64,000 nucleotides of DNA. Origin: Propionibacteriaceae bacterium. GTDB lineage: Bacteria > Actinomycetota > Actinomycetes > Propionibacteriales > Propionibacteriaceae. The notes under the pieces are model-generated. The model had not been told where the DNA came from, did not search any database, and worked only from the letters and a program-made list of their open reading frames with translations. Below, one piece after another: positions 33,729-45,400 of this stretch. The DNA is taken from positions 1-64,000 of the forward strand of contig WRIJ01000005.1 of the NCBI GenBank assembly GCA_009782785.1, given 5' to 3'. A program made the translations under genes and the position numbers. Numbering within the stretch: the stretch's first letter is position 1; each line of letters opens with the position of its first letter.

Positions 33729-35021
33729 ATGGCACGTGGAAACCGAATGTGGAAAACTGTGGCCCTAGCTTGTGTTGTATCAGTGCTGGCAGGTTCCTTA
33801 GTGAGCTGCCAAAAACCTGAAGAGTACGAGGGGCCATCACTAGAAGAATTGAGTGACTCCTCTCCCGCCTTGGGGTATCTTGCGCAGCGAACTCATGATG
33901 TTGAGGGGTTCCTCTATGCCCCCGGCAACACCACCAATGGCAGCGACTTCTCATATATCTATGAAAACTCAGCTGCAATCATTGCCTTGTCTCACTTAGG
34001 TGCTACTCGCGAAGTAGAACTCATTGCTGATGCCATGGTTTTCGCTCAAGACCACGACCGGTATTTTGATGACGGGCGCCTGCGCAATGCGTACGTGGGG
34101 GGCAACCCACGCGAACAGACAGGATGGTCAGTTTTCCGAGGGGTTGATGCCGTGAGACTACCCGGCACCTGGAAGGACGGCATTTGGCAGGAAGACTTCT
34201 ATGCAGTATCCACGTCGACAGGCAACATGGCATGGGCTTTGATGGCCCTGTGTGAGGCCTACGGGGTTGCCTCAGAATCTAAAGCCGATAGTTACCGGCA
34301 AGCAGCGATTCGAGTTGCGGATTACTTGCTCACCATGAAGTCAGCCACCGGTGGCTTTACTGCTGGTTATGAAGGCTGGGACAAGGACCAGGTGATGGCC
34401 AGCTACAAGTCCACTGAGCACAACATTGATCTCATTGTGGCGTTCTTGATTGCTGCTGATGTGGTCGCTCCCACCGACCCAGCTAAAGAAGCCCAGTATC
34501 GAAGCGCCTCACAACACGCTGAAGAATTTGTTGTGTCGATGTACAACGAGTCACTCAACAATTTCTATACCGGTACGGGTGATGATGGTGTGACCGCCTT
34601 CGAGGGGGTCTTGCCTTTGGATGTTAATGCATGGGCGCTGCTGGCTTTAGCGGAGCGGCTCGACGACACCGACCTCATCGTGGGTTTCATTGAAGAAAAA
34701 CTCAGTGTTGAAGACGGTTTCGGGTTTTCTACTGGTGATCTCTCTGGGGTATGGAATGAGGGTACGGCTCACATGGCTCTGGTTTATCGTGAACTGGAGA
34801 TGACTGATTCTTATGAACGTACGATGGCTTATCTCTCCACCCAGACTGCGGTAGATGGAAGTATCACAGCTGCCTCTAAGGACGGGCTGACAACCGGTTT
34901 CATGGTCAGCGGAACAGAGGTGATGTGGATCTATAACAACATCACCAGCATCGGGGCCACGGTATGGCTTGCCTTCGCTCAGATGGATATGAACCCTCTG
35001 CAATATCCTCGCCCGATTTAG
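33729..35021 (+). CDS. Lipoprotein with predicted glycosidase-like alpha/alpha barrel
   Basis: The 430-residue product has a signal peptide with a lipobox (LVSC, Cys about residue 27). The mature part consists of repeated helix pairs: YENSAAIIALSHLGATREVELIADAM, NMAWALMALCEAYG, HNIDLIVAFLIAADVV and VNAWALLALAERL. This periodic pattern, with conserved aromatic and Asp residues between pairs, looks like an (alpha/alpha)6 barrel as in glycoside hydrolases of families 8, 88 or 127. No catalytic residues can be assigned safely. It is paired with a glycosyltransferase 28 bp downstream, which suggests processing of the polymer made there. GAGGGGG lies before the ATG at 33729. Confidence 0.75.
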   Translation: MARGNRMWKTVALACVVSVLAGSLVSCQKPEEYEGPSLEELSDSSPALGYLAQRTHDVEGFLYAPGNTTNGSDFSYIYENSAAIIALSHLGATREVELIADAMVFAQDHDRYFDDGRLRNAYVGGNPREQTGWSVFRGVDAVRLPGTWKDGIWQEDFYAVSTSTGNMAWALMALCEAYGVASESKADSYRQAAIRVADYLLTMKSATGGFTAGYEGWDKDQVMASYKSTEHNIDLIVAFLIAADVVAPTDPAKEAQYRSASQHAEEFVVSMYNESLNNFYTGTGDDGVTAFEGVLPLDVNAWALLALAERLDDTDLIVGFIEEKLSVEDGFGFSTGDLSGVWNEGTAHMALVYRELEMTDSYERTMAYLSTQTAVDGSITAASKDGLTTGFMVSGTEVMWIYNNITSIGATVWLAFAQMDMNPLQYPRPI

Positions 35022-35049
35022 TGACAAGTAGCCGCGAGAGCCAACAACA

Positions 35050-37023
35050 ATGGGTAAGAAAACATCACTGGCCACTAGGCGAGTCGTACCACATCGGTTA
35101 GGCAACGAATTTTGTGGATTACACCCGTACGTCATTGCCCTGCTCATCGACGTCATGATGCACCTCTTGATTGGTCTGAATGTCGAGACCTCTGCCTACA
35201 TGATTATGCGGTTGACCATCTCGTTTATCTTTTTTATCTATCCACTGTATTACGTGGCCGATGTCTTGTGGTCGATGCGTCCCAGTGTTGCTGCGGTCCT
35301 GTCGGGCGACGCACAGATCAACCGGAAAAACTATGCCAACACTCCGCGTACGGATGTACCGCGAGAGAAACTTCTTCCAGTGACAGTGTCCATCCCGATC
35401 TACACCGAAGATAACAAGGTAGTTTTTGAAACTATTCGCCAAGCCCTCCATGCTGCCGACCATTATCACCAGGTGTCCAACCAGGAGGCGAACGTGGTGG
35501 TGTCTGATGATGGGCTGGCTCCCTTTCTTGGTGGGGTTTGTGACCATGACAGCGTTGCCGACCTCATGGAGTCCTATCTCCCACAAGCCTGCGATGGTTC
35601 TGCCGGTGACCAATTATCGAAGACAGAACGCTTGGCAGCTGAGCGAATAGCTTTCTATCGCACGATGGGTGTGGGTTTCGTTGCGCGCCCAGCGGCAGGA
35701 CGCCCAGGAAAATTCAAAAAGGCCTCTAATTTGAACTACACCCTGCATTTGGGTCATGCTCTCGAGGAGGAATCCCTTGCTGGATTGTGTGCCCCAGGTG
35801 CCCGATTTGCTGGTGGGTATGCCGAGGGGGATATTCGCACCCACGACATCATCATGCTGCTGGATAAGGACTCCGGTCTTAACTCGAAGATCATTGAAGC
35901 GGCCGTACCAGAATTCATTGCTGACGAGACCCTTGCCTACGCCCAGTGCGCGACGAATGTCTGTAATATGTCCGACAATTTCTATGCACGAGCATTTGGT
36001 TACCACACTAATAATCTGTTCCACAATACCTGGCCTGTGAAGGCGCTCCAGGGGTACTTTGTTCCGCTGGTAGGGCACAATGCATTCTTGCGCAAAACCC
36101 ACCTGGAAACCAGCGGTTGGTGGGCTGAAGATAGAGTGTCAGAAGACTACGACAAGGCTATAGATTTTTATAACCATGGATTCCATGGAAAATATCTGCA
36201 TTTCAGGGGATTAGAGTTCAGTGAATACACGTCAAAAACTTTCGCTGAAGAGGCAGGAAAGCAGTTCCGCTATAGTTATGGCCTTCTCGAAATGCTCCTT
36301 CAAGGTACGGTGAAAATCGGCACAACTCGCGCTTGTGACGTATTCTTCATGATCTTGTACTTCTGCTCACTGATCAATGCTGTCATGTTGCTACCGATGG
36401 CTTTACTGGAAACCCACTTCGGTAACCTCCACCTGTTGTGGGCCGGTTTCCTCTTCTGCAATATGTGCTTCATTTTTCTTCCGTGGATCCGAAGTATCTA
36501 CATGCGCCGTCGAATCCCTGCTGATGAACGAACCCACCTGGGTCGTACCTTGGTGATCGCATTATCCTTCCTCGGGCATGCCTATTCTGCTTTTGCAGGA
36601 GTGTGTCGGTTCTTCACCAATCTTCTCCGATCCACCCCCAAAGCTTTCCCTGCTACTAATGTTGATGATGATCAAAACACGCTTTGGGACGGGTTAAAAA
36701 TTGTTGGGGAATACTTCTGGAAGAACAAGCCGTACTTTATTATTGCGATCTTGTGTATTGAGCGCGGGATGTACGTACTGACCCTCAAATATGTTGGGTT
36801 GGGTACGACTATTTCGTACACCTATATTCTGCTCGTATCAGTGCTCGTACCCTTTATTCTCACTCCACAGTTGTATACCCCCCTTGTCCGGGCCTTGACC
36901 AGAACCAAGTCCACACCTGGGCGCACTCCACCACCAGCTCTCAGTGATCAGGTGAGTGAGCAGTACGCCGAGATGGAGGAAGCACACCCAGCAGGGGAAG
37001 AAATTCGAAATTTGGTTGGATGA
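35050..37023 (+). CDS. Processive family-2 glycosyltransferase (membrane)
   Basis: The 657-residue protein has two N-terminal membrane helices (about 26-45 and 52-75), a cytosolic GT2 domain and about four C-terminal helices. Catalytic signatures are SDDG (about residue 152), DKDSG (about 274), SEDYD (about 364, catalytic base) and QFRYSYG (about 405, in the place of the QxxRW motif). This layout fits cellulose-synthase- or hyaluronan-synthase-like enzymes that polymerise and export a beta-glycan. No PilZ domain is present. The gene forms a cassette with the preceding lipoprotein, lying between rplA and rplJ. The ribosome-binding site is weak. The polymer is unknown. Confidence 0.85.
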   Translation: MGKKTSLATRRVVPHRLGNEFCGLHPYVIALLIDVMMHLLIGLNVETSAYMIMRLTISFIFFIYPLYYVADVLWSMRPSVAAVLSGDAQINRKNYANTPRTDVPREKLLPVTVSIPIYTEDNKVVFETIRQALHAADHYHQVSNQEANVVVSDDGLAPFLGGVCDHDSVADLMESYLPQACDGSAGDQLSKTERLAAERIAFYRTMGVGFVARPAAGRPGKFKKASNLNYTLHLGHALEEESLAGLCAPGARFAGGYAEGDIRTHDIIMLLDKDSGLNSKIIEAAVPEFIADETLAYAQCATNVCNMSDNFYARAFGYHTNNLFHNTWPVKALQGYFVPLVGHNAFLRKTHLETSGWWAEDRVSEDYDKAIDFYNHGFHGKYLHFRGLEFSEYTSKTFAEEAGKQFRYSYGLLEMLLQGTVKIGTTRACDVFFMILYFCSLINAVMLLPMALLETHFGNLHLLWAGFLFCNMCFIFLPWIRSIYMRRRIPADERTHLGRTLVIALSFLGHAYSAFAGVCRFFTNLLRSTPKAFPATNVDDDQNTLWDGLKIVGEYFWKNKPYFIIAILCIERGMYVLTLKYVGLGTTISYTYILLVSVLVPFILTPQLYTPLVRALTRTKSTPGRTPPPALSDQVSEQYAEMEEAHPAGEEIRNLVG

Positions 37024-37035
37024 GGACTTTACCCG

Positions 37036-37168
37036 TACACTATCAACGGCCGAAGACCGCCGGTTGTGAACCACAATTCACTGAAGAATCATTCGATTAA
37101 CCTGCGCAGGTGAGATATTGCGTCGTGCACGCCTTGATCGCTTGGGCAGATCGAGGCGTTTTTCTTTT
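37036..37168 (+). promoter_or_regulatory. L10 leader RNA with promoter and attenuator
   Basis: TACACT (37036-37041) is a -10 box. The following RNA contains GGCCGAAGACCGCCGGTTG and AACCTGCGCAGGTGAGAT, features of the actinobacterial ribosomal protein L10 leader, through which L10(L12)4 represses rplJL. It ends in GCCTTGATCG...ATCGAGGC with TTTTTCTTTT (37131-37168), an intrinsic terminator that could act as attenuator. Confidence 0.78.
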
Positions 37169-37216
37169 GTGTGTTCCTCCCGACTCGTCTTCGACCGTGG
37201 AATGGAAGGAGACCTC

Positions 37217-37852
37217 ATGGCGAGGCCAGATAAGGAAGCCACTGTTAAGGAGTTGAGCGAAAAGTTCTCTTCTGCTTCGGCTACCGTTCTGACAGAGTAC
37301 CGTGGCTTATCAGTCAAGGCTCTCAAGGATCTGCGTCGTTCTCTTGGGAGCGATGCCACCTACTCCATTACGAAGAACACCCTGACCATACTTGCTGCCA
37401 AGGATGCTGGAATCGAAGGACTCGATGACAAGCTGAGTGGTCCAACGGCTATTGCCTTCATCAATGGTGACGTTGCCACGGTAGCGAAAGGTTTGAAGAA
37501 CTTCGCAAAGGAAAACCATTCTTTGGTCATCAAGGGCGGCTACATGGACGGTTCAGTCCTTGATGCCGGTACAGTGTTGAAACTCGCAGACCTGGAGTCT
37601 CGCGAGGTGCTGCTGTCCAAGATGGCTGGAGCAATGAAGGCCAATTTGTCAAAGGCTGTCTATCTCTTCGCAGCGCCGCTCAACCAAGCTGCGCGTGTGA
37701 TGGGGGCACTCCAAGACGCGGCCACCGCCAACCCCAGCCTTCTTGGCTCTGGTGGCACAACAACAGCCGTGGAAGCGGCCATCGAGGTGGAAGCCTCAAT
37801 TCCCGCAGCAGACGCTGGGGATGAAACCCCGGCAGAAGATGCCACACAATAG
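37217..37852 (+). CDS. rplJ: 50S ribosomal protein L10
   Basis: The 211-residue protein anchors L7/L12 dimers to the ribosome. It begins [16 protein letters not shown] and includes [28 protein letters not shown] and GPTAIAF. The C-terminal helix for L12 binding is followed by an Ala/Glu-rich tail of about 30 residues. ATG 37217 is chosen because GGAAGGAG lies 5 nt upstream; the in-frame extension further upstream lies inside the leader hairpin. It is co-transcribed with rplL, 14 nt on. Confidence 0.97.
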   Translation: MARPDKEATVKELSEKFSSASATVLTEYRGLSVKALKDLRRSLGSDATYSITKNTLTILAAKDAGIEGLDDKLSGPTAIAFINGDVATVAKGLKNFAKENHSLVIKGGYMDGSVLDAGTVLKLADLESREVLLSKMAGAMKANLSKAVYLFAAPLNQAARVMGALQDAATANPSLLGSGGTTTAVEAAIEVEASIPAADAGDETPAEDATQ

Positions 37853-37866
37853 GAAGGATGCCGTAC

Positions 37867-38256
37867 ATGGCTAAGCTCACTAAAGAGGATCTCCTCGACG
37901 CATTCAAGGACATGACTCTGATTGAACTCTCTGAGTTCGTGAAACTTTTTGAAGATACTTTCGAAGTGACTGCAGCAGCACCAGTTGCTGCTGTGGCTGC
38001 CGCTGGTCCCGCTGGAGCTCCTGCAGCTGAAGCCGCAGAAGAAAAGGACGACTTTGATGTTGTTCTCGAATCTGGTGGCGACAAGAAGATCCAGGTTATT
38101 AAAGAGGTTCGTGCACTGACCAGTCTCGGCTTGAAGGAAGCCAAGGATCTCGTGGAAGAAGCTCCCAAGGTTGTCCTGGAGAAGGTCAACAAGGAAGCTG
38201 CTGATAAGGCGAAGGAACAGCTTGAAGCTGCCGGAGCCACGGTAACAATTAAGTAG
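37867..38256 (+). CDS. rplL: 50S ribosomal protein L7/L12
   Basis: The 129-residue protein has the N-terminal dimerisation domain ([20 protein letters not shown]), an Ala/Gly hinge and the C-terminal factor-binding domain ([35 protein letters not shown]). It recruits translation GTPases. The ATG at 37867 has AGGAAGG nine bases upstream and gives the conserved N-terminus; an ATG at 37858 would add three residues. A strong terminator follows. Confidence 0.97.
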   Translation: MAKLTKEDLLDAFKDMTLIELSEFVKLFEDTFEVTAAAPVAAVAAAGPAGAPAAEAAEEKDDFDVVLESGGDKKIQVIKEVRALTSLGLKEAKDLVEEAPKVVLEKVNKEAADKAKEQLEAAGATVTIK

Positions 38257-38261
38257 TACGC

Positions 38262-38364
38262 CAGCTTCCTTCCCTCCACGTGGACATGAAGGAAGCTGCG
38301 TTCCCCAACTCTGTCGCTGGCAGTGGTCACCAAACAATAGGTAGCCACTGTCAGCGACTTTTTT
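38262..38364 (+). terminator. Double hairpin terminator after rplL
   Basis: The first stem is CAGCTTCCTT/AAGGAAGCTG (38262-38298), without T-tract. The second, GTCGCTG-G-CAGTGG with CCACTG-T-CAGCGAC, runs to TTTTTT (38313-38364) and is a complete intrinsic terminator. It separates rplJL from rpoBC. Confidence 0.9.
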
Positions 38365-38431
38365 CTCCAATCGATCAGAGAATGACGTACACTGGGGATT
38401 TGTGTTTGGCTACACAGGAAAGGATTCACCC

Positions 38432-38746
38432 ATGAAAAAACTTGCAGCCGTGATGGGGATGATCGTTGTCGCTTCGCTGTGCGGGTGTTCCGATAGTGTT
38501 TTGAAGGAATCCCCGGAAGTGTTGGCGGAGAAACTCACCACTGATGCAGAATTGTGGGGATTGCCACAAGATGCGACGATTGATTGCGGTAAGAAAAAAA
38601 TTGTCATGGAGAAAGACAAAGTTATTACCTGCTCCTTGACAGCTCCTAGTGATCCGCAGAAGTACGAGGTTGTCGTGACGATCACTGACGCTGATCTCGT
38701 GACCTATGAGTACGCCTACAAGGTCGTCAAGGTGGAGGACAACTGA
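38432..38746 (+). CDS. Small lipoprotein, DUF4333-like
   Basis: The 104-residue product has a signal peptide with lipobox LCGC (Cys about residue 20). A domain follows with IDCGKKKIVMEKDKVITCSLTA and YEVVVTITDAD. The Cys pair and the alternating strands resemble DUF4333, a small extracytoplasmic domain of actinobacteria with no known function. AGGAAAGGA lies before the ATG at 38432. The gene sits between the rplJL terminator and the rpoB promoter and is not part of the usual rplL-rpoB spacing in most relatives. Confidence 0.75.
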   Translation: MKKLAAVMGMIVVASLCGCSDSVLKESPEVLAEKLTTDAELWGLPQDATIDCGKKKIVMEKDKVITCSLTAPSDPQKYEVVVTITDADLVTYEYAYKVVKVEDN

Positions 38747-38844
38747 CAAGATTGTGGGAAATCTCCACAGTTTCAGTCGATAGCGCTACACTGGTATGAG
38801 TCTAGTCAATGACGCCTAGATCCTACACGTCCGGGGGTTTGCAT

Positions 38845-38873
38845 TTGACCTCTTGGTAGGCTATCGTTGTAGT
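38845..38873 (+). promoter_or_regulatory. Candidate rpoBC promoter
   Basis: TTGACC (38845-38850), 17 bases and TGTAGT (38868-38873) form a plausible promoter 86 bp before the rpoB start. Another -10-like TACACT lies near 38787. The region 38747-38958 has no gene. Confidence 0.5.
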
Positions 38874-38958
38874 TTGCCCCTGCGTGTCTTTTCTCGTGTG
38901 CTCTTTTTCATGAAGAAAGACCTGCCTTTCCACCTGGCGAGTTCTGGAAGGACCGATC

Positions 38959-41900
38959 TTGGCCGCCCTGCGTAGCGCGAAGAAGAACCATATTATATCT
39001 GGTACCGATCGTATTTCTTTTGCGAAGATTCACGAACCTATGGAGGTACCAAATCTCCTTGATTTACAAAGGGATTCCTTTGATTGGCTGATTGGCTCCG
39101 AGACCTGGAGGTCCAAGGTTGCCGACGCCAAAGATCATGGACGACATGACATCAACACCAAGTCTGGTTTGGACGAGGTCTTTGAAGAGATCTCACCGAT
39201 TGAAGACTTCGGCGGGATGATGTCTCTCTCATTTCGGGAACCGAGGTTCGAAGAGCCGAAGTACACGATCAGTGAATGCTTGGAGCGTGACGCCACCTAT
39301 TGTGCGCCGTTGTACGTCAAAGCTGAATTCATGAATAACGAAACCGGTGAGCTCAAAGAGCAGACGGTCTTCATGGGTGATTTCCCACTCATGACCCCCG
39401 ATGCGACCTTTGTCATCAATGGCACCCAGCGTGTGGTTGTCTCCCAATTGGTGCGTTCTCCCGGTGTGTATTTTGAGGTGACTCCCGACAAAACCTCGGA
39501 CAAGGACATTTATACGGCGAAGGTTATTCCTTCTCGTGGTGCTTGGCTTGAGTTTGAGATCGACAAGCGTGACACGGTTGGCGTACGCCTCGACCGTAAA
39601 CGTAAGCAGTCGGTCACGATCTTTCTCAAGGCTCTCGGGTGGACCGAGGAGGAGATCCTTGAAGAATTCTCTGAGTTTGAGACCATGAGAATCACCTTGG
39701 AGAAGGATCCGGTTCACACTGAAGACGAAGCCTTGCTGGATATCTATCGCAAGTTGCGCCCGGGTGAACCCCCAGCACGAGAAGCTGCCAAGCAGTTGAT
39801 TGACGGCTATTTCTTCAACCCTAAACGATATGATCTGGCAAAGGTTGGCCGTTACAAGATCAACAAGAAACTTGGTCTGACCTTGGGTATGGAAGAGCAG
39901 ATCCTCACCAAGCAAGACATTACTGCCGCTATTCGTTATGTCTGCGCCATGCATGAGGGGCGTGCGGACATTGATGGCGTGCCCATCGAAACTGATGACA
40001 TCGACCATTTTGGCAATCGCCGTTTGCGTACCTCAGGTGAATTGATTCAGAACCAACTGCGTACTGGATTGTCTCGAATGGAACGCGTGGTTCGTGATCG
40101 AATGACCACCCAGGATATTGAGGCCATCACCCCCCAGACGCTGATCAATATTCGTCCAGTTGTCGCGGCACTTCGAGAATTCTTTGGTACCTCGCAGTCT
40201 TCACAGTTCATGGACCAAACCAACCCAGTTGCCGTGCTAACCCACAAGCGACGCTTGTCTGCTCTCGGCCCTGGCGGTTTGAGCCGTGATCGGGCAGGGA
40301 TGGAAGTGCGTGACGTTCACACCTCCCACTATGGGCGTATGTGTCCCATTGAAACCCCTGAAGGTCCCAACATTGGTCTCATTGGTTCACTGGCATCCTT
40401 CGCACGAGTGAATGCGTTCGGTTTCATCGAAACTCCGTACCGCAAATGTGAGAAGGGCCGCGTTACTGATCAGGTGGAATACCTCACAGCTGATGAAGAA
40501 GATCGGTATGTCATCGCCCAAGCGAATGCAAAAGTTGACGAGAAGGGCAAGTTCCTCGAAGAACGCGTCTTGGTACGCATCAAGAGTGGCGATGTTGACC
40601 AGGTTCCTCCTGGAGAAGTCCAATACATGGATGTGTCCCCACGGCAGATGGTGTCCGTAGCCACGGCTCTCATCCCCTTCCTTGAGCACGATGATGCATC
40701 TCGCGCGCTCATGGGTGCCAACATGCAACGCCAGGCGGTGCCGTTGATTCGTAACGAAGCTCCACTCGTGGGTACGGGTATGGAATACCGTGGCGCTGTC
40801 GACGGTGGCGAGGTGACTCTGTCAGAGAAGCCAGGTGCTGTGCAATCAGTGAGTGCTGACCTCATTGAGATTGCTAATGATGATGGAACCTATTCGGCGT
40901 ACAAACTCAAAAAGTTCATGCGCTCCAACCAGGCCACCTGCATCAACCAGCGCCCGCTGGTCAAGCAAGGGGAGCATGTTGAAATTGGTACGCCTCTCGC
41001 AGATGGTGCATGCACCGATCGTGGCGAAATGGCTCTCGGGCGTAACCTCTTGGTGGCTTTCATGCCCTGGGAGGGACTCAACTATGAGGATGCCATCATC
41101 CTGTCGGAGAGACTGGTTCAAGATGATGTGTTGACCTCGATCCACATCGAAGAACATGAGGTTGATGCTCGCGATACGAAATTGGGCCCCGAGGAGATTA
41201 CCCGGGATATCCCTAATGCTTCTGATGATGCACTCGCTAACCTTGATGAGCGCGGAATTATTCGTATCGGGGCAGAAGTCACCACAGGTGACATTCTGGT
41301 GGGAAAGGTCACACCGAAAGGTGAAACCGAGCTGACTCCTGAGGAACGCCTGCTTCGTGCCATCTTCGGCGAGAAAGCCCGTGAGGTACGTGACACCTCG
41401 ATGAAGGTGCCCCACGGTGAGTCGGGAACCATCATTGGTGTGCGCGTTTTCGATGTTGATGAGGGTGATGAACTCGCCCCTGGTGTCAACCAAATGGTTC
41501 GGGTCTATGTTGCGCAGAAGCGCAAGATCTCGGTAGGTGACAAAATGGCCGGGCGCCATGGCAACAAGGGTGTCATTTCCAAGATCCTTCCCCAAGAGGA
41601 TATGCCCTTCTTAGCTGATGGAACCCCAGTGGACATTATCCTCAATCCGATGGGTGTCCCTTCACGTATGAACGTGGGCCAGGTGCTCGAAACCCATCTG
41701 GGATGGGTTGCCAAATCTGGTTGGGATATCACTGATGTGAAAGAACCGTGGGCTGATCGTCTCCGCGATTATGGTCTCGCTAAAGCTGAACCTAACCAGC
41801 GGGTGGCAACTCCAGTGTTTGATGGTGCTGAAGAGTCTGAGATCACTGGTCTTCTTGCTCATGGTCGCCCTAATCGTGACGGGCTCACCTTGGTGAATGC

Positions 41901-42426
41901 TGGTGGCAAGGCTCGCCTTTTCGATGGGCGATCGGGTGAGCCGTACCCAGAGCCGATTGGTGTGGGGTATATGTATATGCTCAAACTCCACCACCTTGTC
42001 GACGATAAGATTCACGCCCGTTCTACCGGACCGGTCTCGATGATCACTCAGCAGCCTCTCGGTGGAAAGGCACAGTTTGGTGGTCAGCGTTTCGGTGAGA
42101 TGGAAGTATGGGCCTTGGAGGCTTACGGTGCCGCCTGGGCTTTGCAAGAACTGCTGACCATCAAATCTGATGATGTCACTGGGCGAGTCAAAGTCTATGA
42201 AGCTATCGTCAAGGGCGAGAACATTCCCGAACCTGGGATACCTGAATCCTTCAAGGTGCTCGTGAAAGAGATGCAGTCATTGTGTCTCAATGTGGAGGTG
42301 CTTTCCTCCGATGGGCAGGTTGTGGATTTGAAAGACAATGAGGATGATTTCCGAGTTTCAGAAGACTTTGGGATTGACCTATCACGTCGCCCTGGAGTGG
42401 ACACCTTCGCTATTGAAGAAGTCTGA
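38959..42426 (+). CDS. rpoB: RNA polymerase beta subunit
   Basis: The 1155-residue protein is complete, from [17 protein letters not shown] to VDTFAIEEV. Translation starts at TTG 38959, with GGAAGGA upstream; no ATG is better placed. The rifampicin-binding segment reads [21 protein letters not shown] (about residues 412-432). Positions equivalent to E. coli L511, N518, L521, S522 and E523 are Ser, Thr, Val, Ala and Val. D516, H526, R529 and S531 are unchanged. The catalytic and switch regions ([27 protein letters not shown]) look standard. It precedes rpoC by 45 bp. Confidence 0.97.
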   Translation: MAALRSAKKNHIISGTDRISFAKIHEPMEVPNLLDLQRDSFDWLIGSETWRSKVADAKDHGRHDINTKSGLDEVFEEISPIEDFGGMMSLSFREPRFEEPKYTISECLERDATYCAPLYVKAEFMNNETGELKEQTVFMGDFPLMTPDATFVINGTQRVVVSQLVRSPGVYFEVTPDKTSDKDIYTAKVIPSRGAWLEFEIDKRDTVGVRLDRKRKQSVTIFLKALGWTEEEILEEFSEFETMRITLEKDPVHTEDEALLDIYRKLRPGEPPAREAAKQLIDGYFFNPKRYDLAKVGRYKINKKLGLTLGMEEQILTKQDITAAIRYVCAMHEGRADIDGVPIETDDIDHFGNRRLRTSGELIQNQLRTGLSRMERVVRDRMTTQDIEAITPQTLINIRPVVAALREFFGTSQSSQFMDQTNPVAVLTHKRRLSALGPGGLSRDRAGMEVRDVHTSHYGRMCPIETPEGPNIGLIGSLASFARVNAFGFIETPYRKCEKGRVTDQVEYLTADEEDRYVIAQANAKVDEKGKFLEERVLVRIKSGDVDQVPPGEVQYMDVSPRQMVSVATALIPFLEHDDASRALMGANMQRQAVPLIRNEAPLVGTGMEYRGAVDGGEVTLSEKPGAVQSVSADLIEIANDDGTYSAYKLKKFMRSNQATCINQRPLVKQGEHVEIGTPLADGACTDRGEMALGRNLLVAFMPWEGLNYEDAIILSERLVQDDVLTSIHIEEHEVDARDTKLGPEEITRDIPNASDDALANLDERGIIRIGAEVTTGDILVGKVTPKGETELTPEERLLRAIFGEKAREVRDTSMKVPHGESGTIIGVRVFDVDEGDELAPGVNQMVRVYVAQKRKISVGDKMAGRHGNKGVISKILPQEDMPFLADGTPVDIILNPMGVPSRMNVGQVLETHLGWVAKSGWDITDVKEPWADRLRDYGLAKAEPNQRVATPVFDGAEESEITGLLAHGRPNRDGLTLVNAGGKARLFDGRSGEPYPEPIGVGYMYMLKLHHLVDDKIHARSTGPVSMITQQPLGGKAQFGGQRFGEMEVWALEAYGAAWALQELLTIKSDDVTGRVKVYEAIVKGENIPEPGIPESFKVLVKEMQSLCLNVEVLSSDGQVVDLKDNEDDFRVSEDFGIDLSRRPGVDTFAIEEV

Positions 42427-42471
42427 TCCTAGGCATCGGCAAAGAACTTAGAGGATATTCGAGGAAAGTGA

Positions 42472-45400
42472 ATGACAGTGCTGGATAGCAACTTCTACGA
42501 TGAACTACGCATTGGTTTGGCAACAGCGGATGAGATCCGTCAGTGGAGCCATGGTGAGGTGAAGAAACCCGAGACCATCAACTACCGTACTCTCAAACCA
42601 GAACGCGATGGGCTGTTCTGCGAGAAGATCTTCGGTCCCACGAGGGATTGGGAATGCTTCTGTGGAAAATACAAGCGAGTACGGTTTAAGGGCATCGTCT
42701 GTGAGCGTTGTGGGGTTGTGGTGACCAGGGCAAAAGTCCGCCGCGAGCGCATGGGGCATATCGAACTTGCTGCTCCCGTCACTCACATCTGGTATTTCAA
42801 GGGGGTTCCTTCACGGTTGGGGTACCTGCTCGATATTGCACCGAAAGACTTAGAGAAGGTCATCTATTTTGCCGCTTACATGATCACTGAAGTCGATGAG
42901 GAAGCGCGCCATCGTGATCTTGCTTCCTTGGCTTCACGAGTGGAGACTGAACGCAAGAACCTTGCCACCCGTCGCGACTCGGATCTCAACAATCGCATGA
43001 CCAAACTCGAAGAGGATCTTGCCACCTTGGAAGCTGAAGGGGCAAAGTCTGATGCGAAGAAGCGCACGCGTGACAATGGTGAGAAAGAGATCAAAGCCAT
43101 CCGTGATCGCGCAGAGCGTGAACTCAATCGCCTCAACGCCGTGTGGGACCGTTTCACTGGTTTGAAGGTTCAAGACTTGGAGGGTGATGAAACCCTCTAC
43201 CGTGAAATGCGCCATCGTTTCGGGAAGTACTTTAAAGGATCCATGGGGGCCGAAGCTATCAAGGCTCGTTTAGCCAATTTTGATCTGGATGAGGAAGCTG
43301 CCAAGTTGCGTGAAATCATCACCACTGGCAAGGGTCAGCGCAAAACCAGGGCTCTCAAGCGTCTCAAGGTTGTCTCTGCTTTCTTGACAACCAGAAACTC
43401 TCCTTTGGGAATGGTCTTGGATGCTGTGCCGGTGATCCCACCGGATCTTCGACCAATGGTTCAACTTGATGGTGGCCGTTTTGCTACCTCCGATCTCAAT
43501 GATCTCTACCGTCGTGTGATCAATCGCAATAACCGTCTCAAGAGACTCCTCGATTTGGGTGCCCCAGAGATCATTGTGAACAATGAAAAGCGCATGCTCC
43601 AAGAAGCAGTGGATTCCCTGTTCGACAATGGTCGCCGTGGTCGCCCTGTTGCAGGTCCGGGCAACAGGCCACTGAAGTCGATTTCTGACATGCTCAAGGG
43701 CAAGCAGGGTCGTTTCCGCCAGAACCTTCTCGGTAAGCGTGTTGACTATTCTGGTCGTTCGGTGATCGTGGTGGGTCCCCAGCTGAAGCTCCACCAGTGT
43801 GGTGTGCCTAAAACGATGGCTTTGGAACTGTTCAAGCCTTTCGTCATGAAGAGGCTCGATGATCTCAACCATGCTCAGAATGTCAAGGCGGCTAAGCGTT
43901 TGGTTGAACGCCAACGTCCAGTAGTGTGGGATGTTCTCGAAGAGGTCATTATTGAGCATCCGGTTCTTCTCAACCGTGCCCCCACCTTGCACCGCCTAGG
44001 TATTCAAGCTTTCGAGCCACAATTAATTGAAGGGAAAGCTATTCAGCTTCACCCGCTCGTGTGTACGGCCTTCAACGCCGACTTCGATGGTGACCAAATG
44101 GCTATCCACCTGCCACTGTCAGCTGAGGCTCAGGCGGAGGCTCGGGTCTTGATGCTGTCGACCAATAATATTCTCAAACCAGCTGATGGGCGTCCGGTGA
44201 CTATGCCGAACCAGGATATGGTCATTGGGCATTACTTCTTGACCATTGAGCGTCCAGGCGCCAAAGGTGAAGGCAGGGCTTTCTCTTCTGTTGCCGAGGC
44301 ACAGATGGCCTTCGATCATCATGAAATCGAGATCGGTTCTCTCATCACGATTCGCATGACACAGTTCGTACCTCCTGCAGGGACAGAAGTACGCGCAGAT
44401 GGTTCTTTCACGATCCAAACAACGTTGGGTCGAGCATTGTTCAATCAGACTCTTCCAGCTGACTATGCCTATGTGAACGAGGTTGTTGGTAAGAAGAAGT
44501 CCGGCCAGATCATTAATGATCTTGCTGAGCGCTACTCGAAGATCGAGGTTGCTGCTACCCTCGACAATTTGAAGGATATTGGCTTCCAGTGGGCTACCCG
44601 CTCGGGTGTCACAGTCTCCATTTCTGATGTGGAAACTCCCGCATCGAAACCTGAGATTCTCGCAGGGTATGATGCCAAGGCAGCCAAGATTGACCAGCTG
44701 TACGAACGTGGAGCTGTCACAGAAGATGAGCGCCGTCAAGAGCTCATTCAGATCTGGACTGATGCGACAGCTGAGTTGACTGCTGCCATGGAGGCCAACT
44801 TCACCAAAGATAACCCGATCTATATGATGGTTCATTCGGGTGCTCGAGGGAACATGACCCAGATGCGTCAGATTGCTGCAATGCGAGGACTGGTGGCTAA
44901 CCCGAAGGGTGAGATTATCGCTCGTCCTATTAAGTCCAACTTCCGTGAAGGCCTGTCCGTGGTGGAATACTTCATTTCGACTCACGGTGGGCGTAAGGGA
45001 CAGGCTGATACTGCTCTTCGTACTGCAGACTCTGGCTATCTCACTCGACGTTTGGTCGATGTCTCTCAGGATGTGATTATCCGTGAAGAGGATTGTGGAA
45101 CTGAGCGTGGGATCACCAAGACTGTCACTGTTCCTAAAGATGGCGGACTGGTTCCAGTAGCCAACATTGAGGCGGCGGTTTATTCTCGTACACTGGCTGA
45201 GGATGCACTCGATGCCCAGGGCAAGGTTGCTGTGGCAGCTGGTACGGCTATCGGTGACAACGAAACAGCCCAATTTGTTGCCGCTGGTGTCACAGAAGTC
45301 AAAGTACGCTCTGTGCTGACCTGCGAGGCTGTCTCTGGTACCTGTGCGATGTGTTATGGGCGTTCACTAGCGACTGGAAAGATCGTCGATGTGGGTGAAG

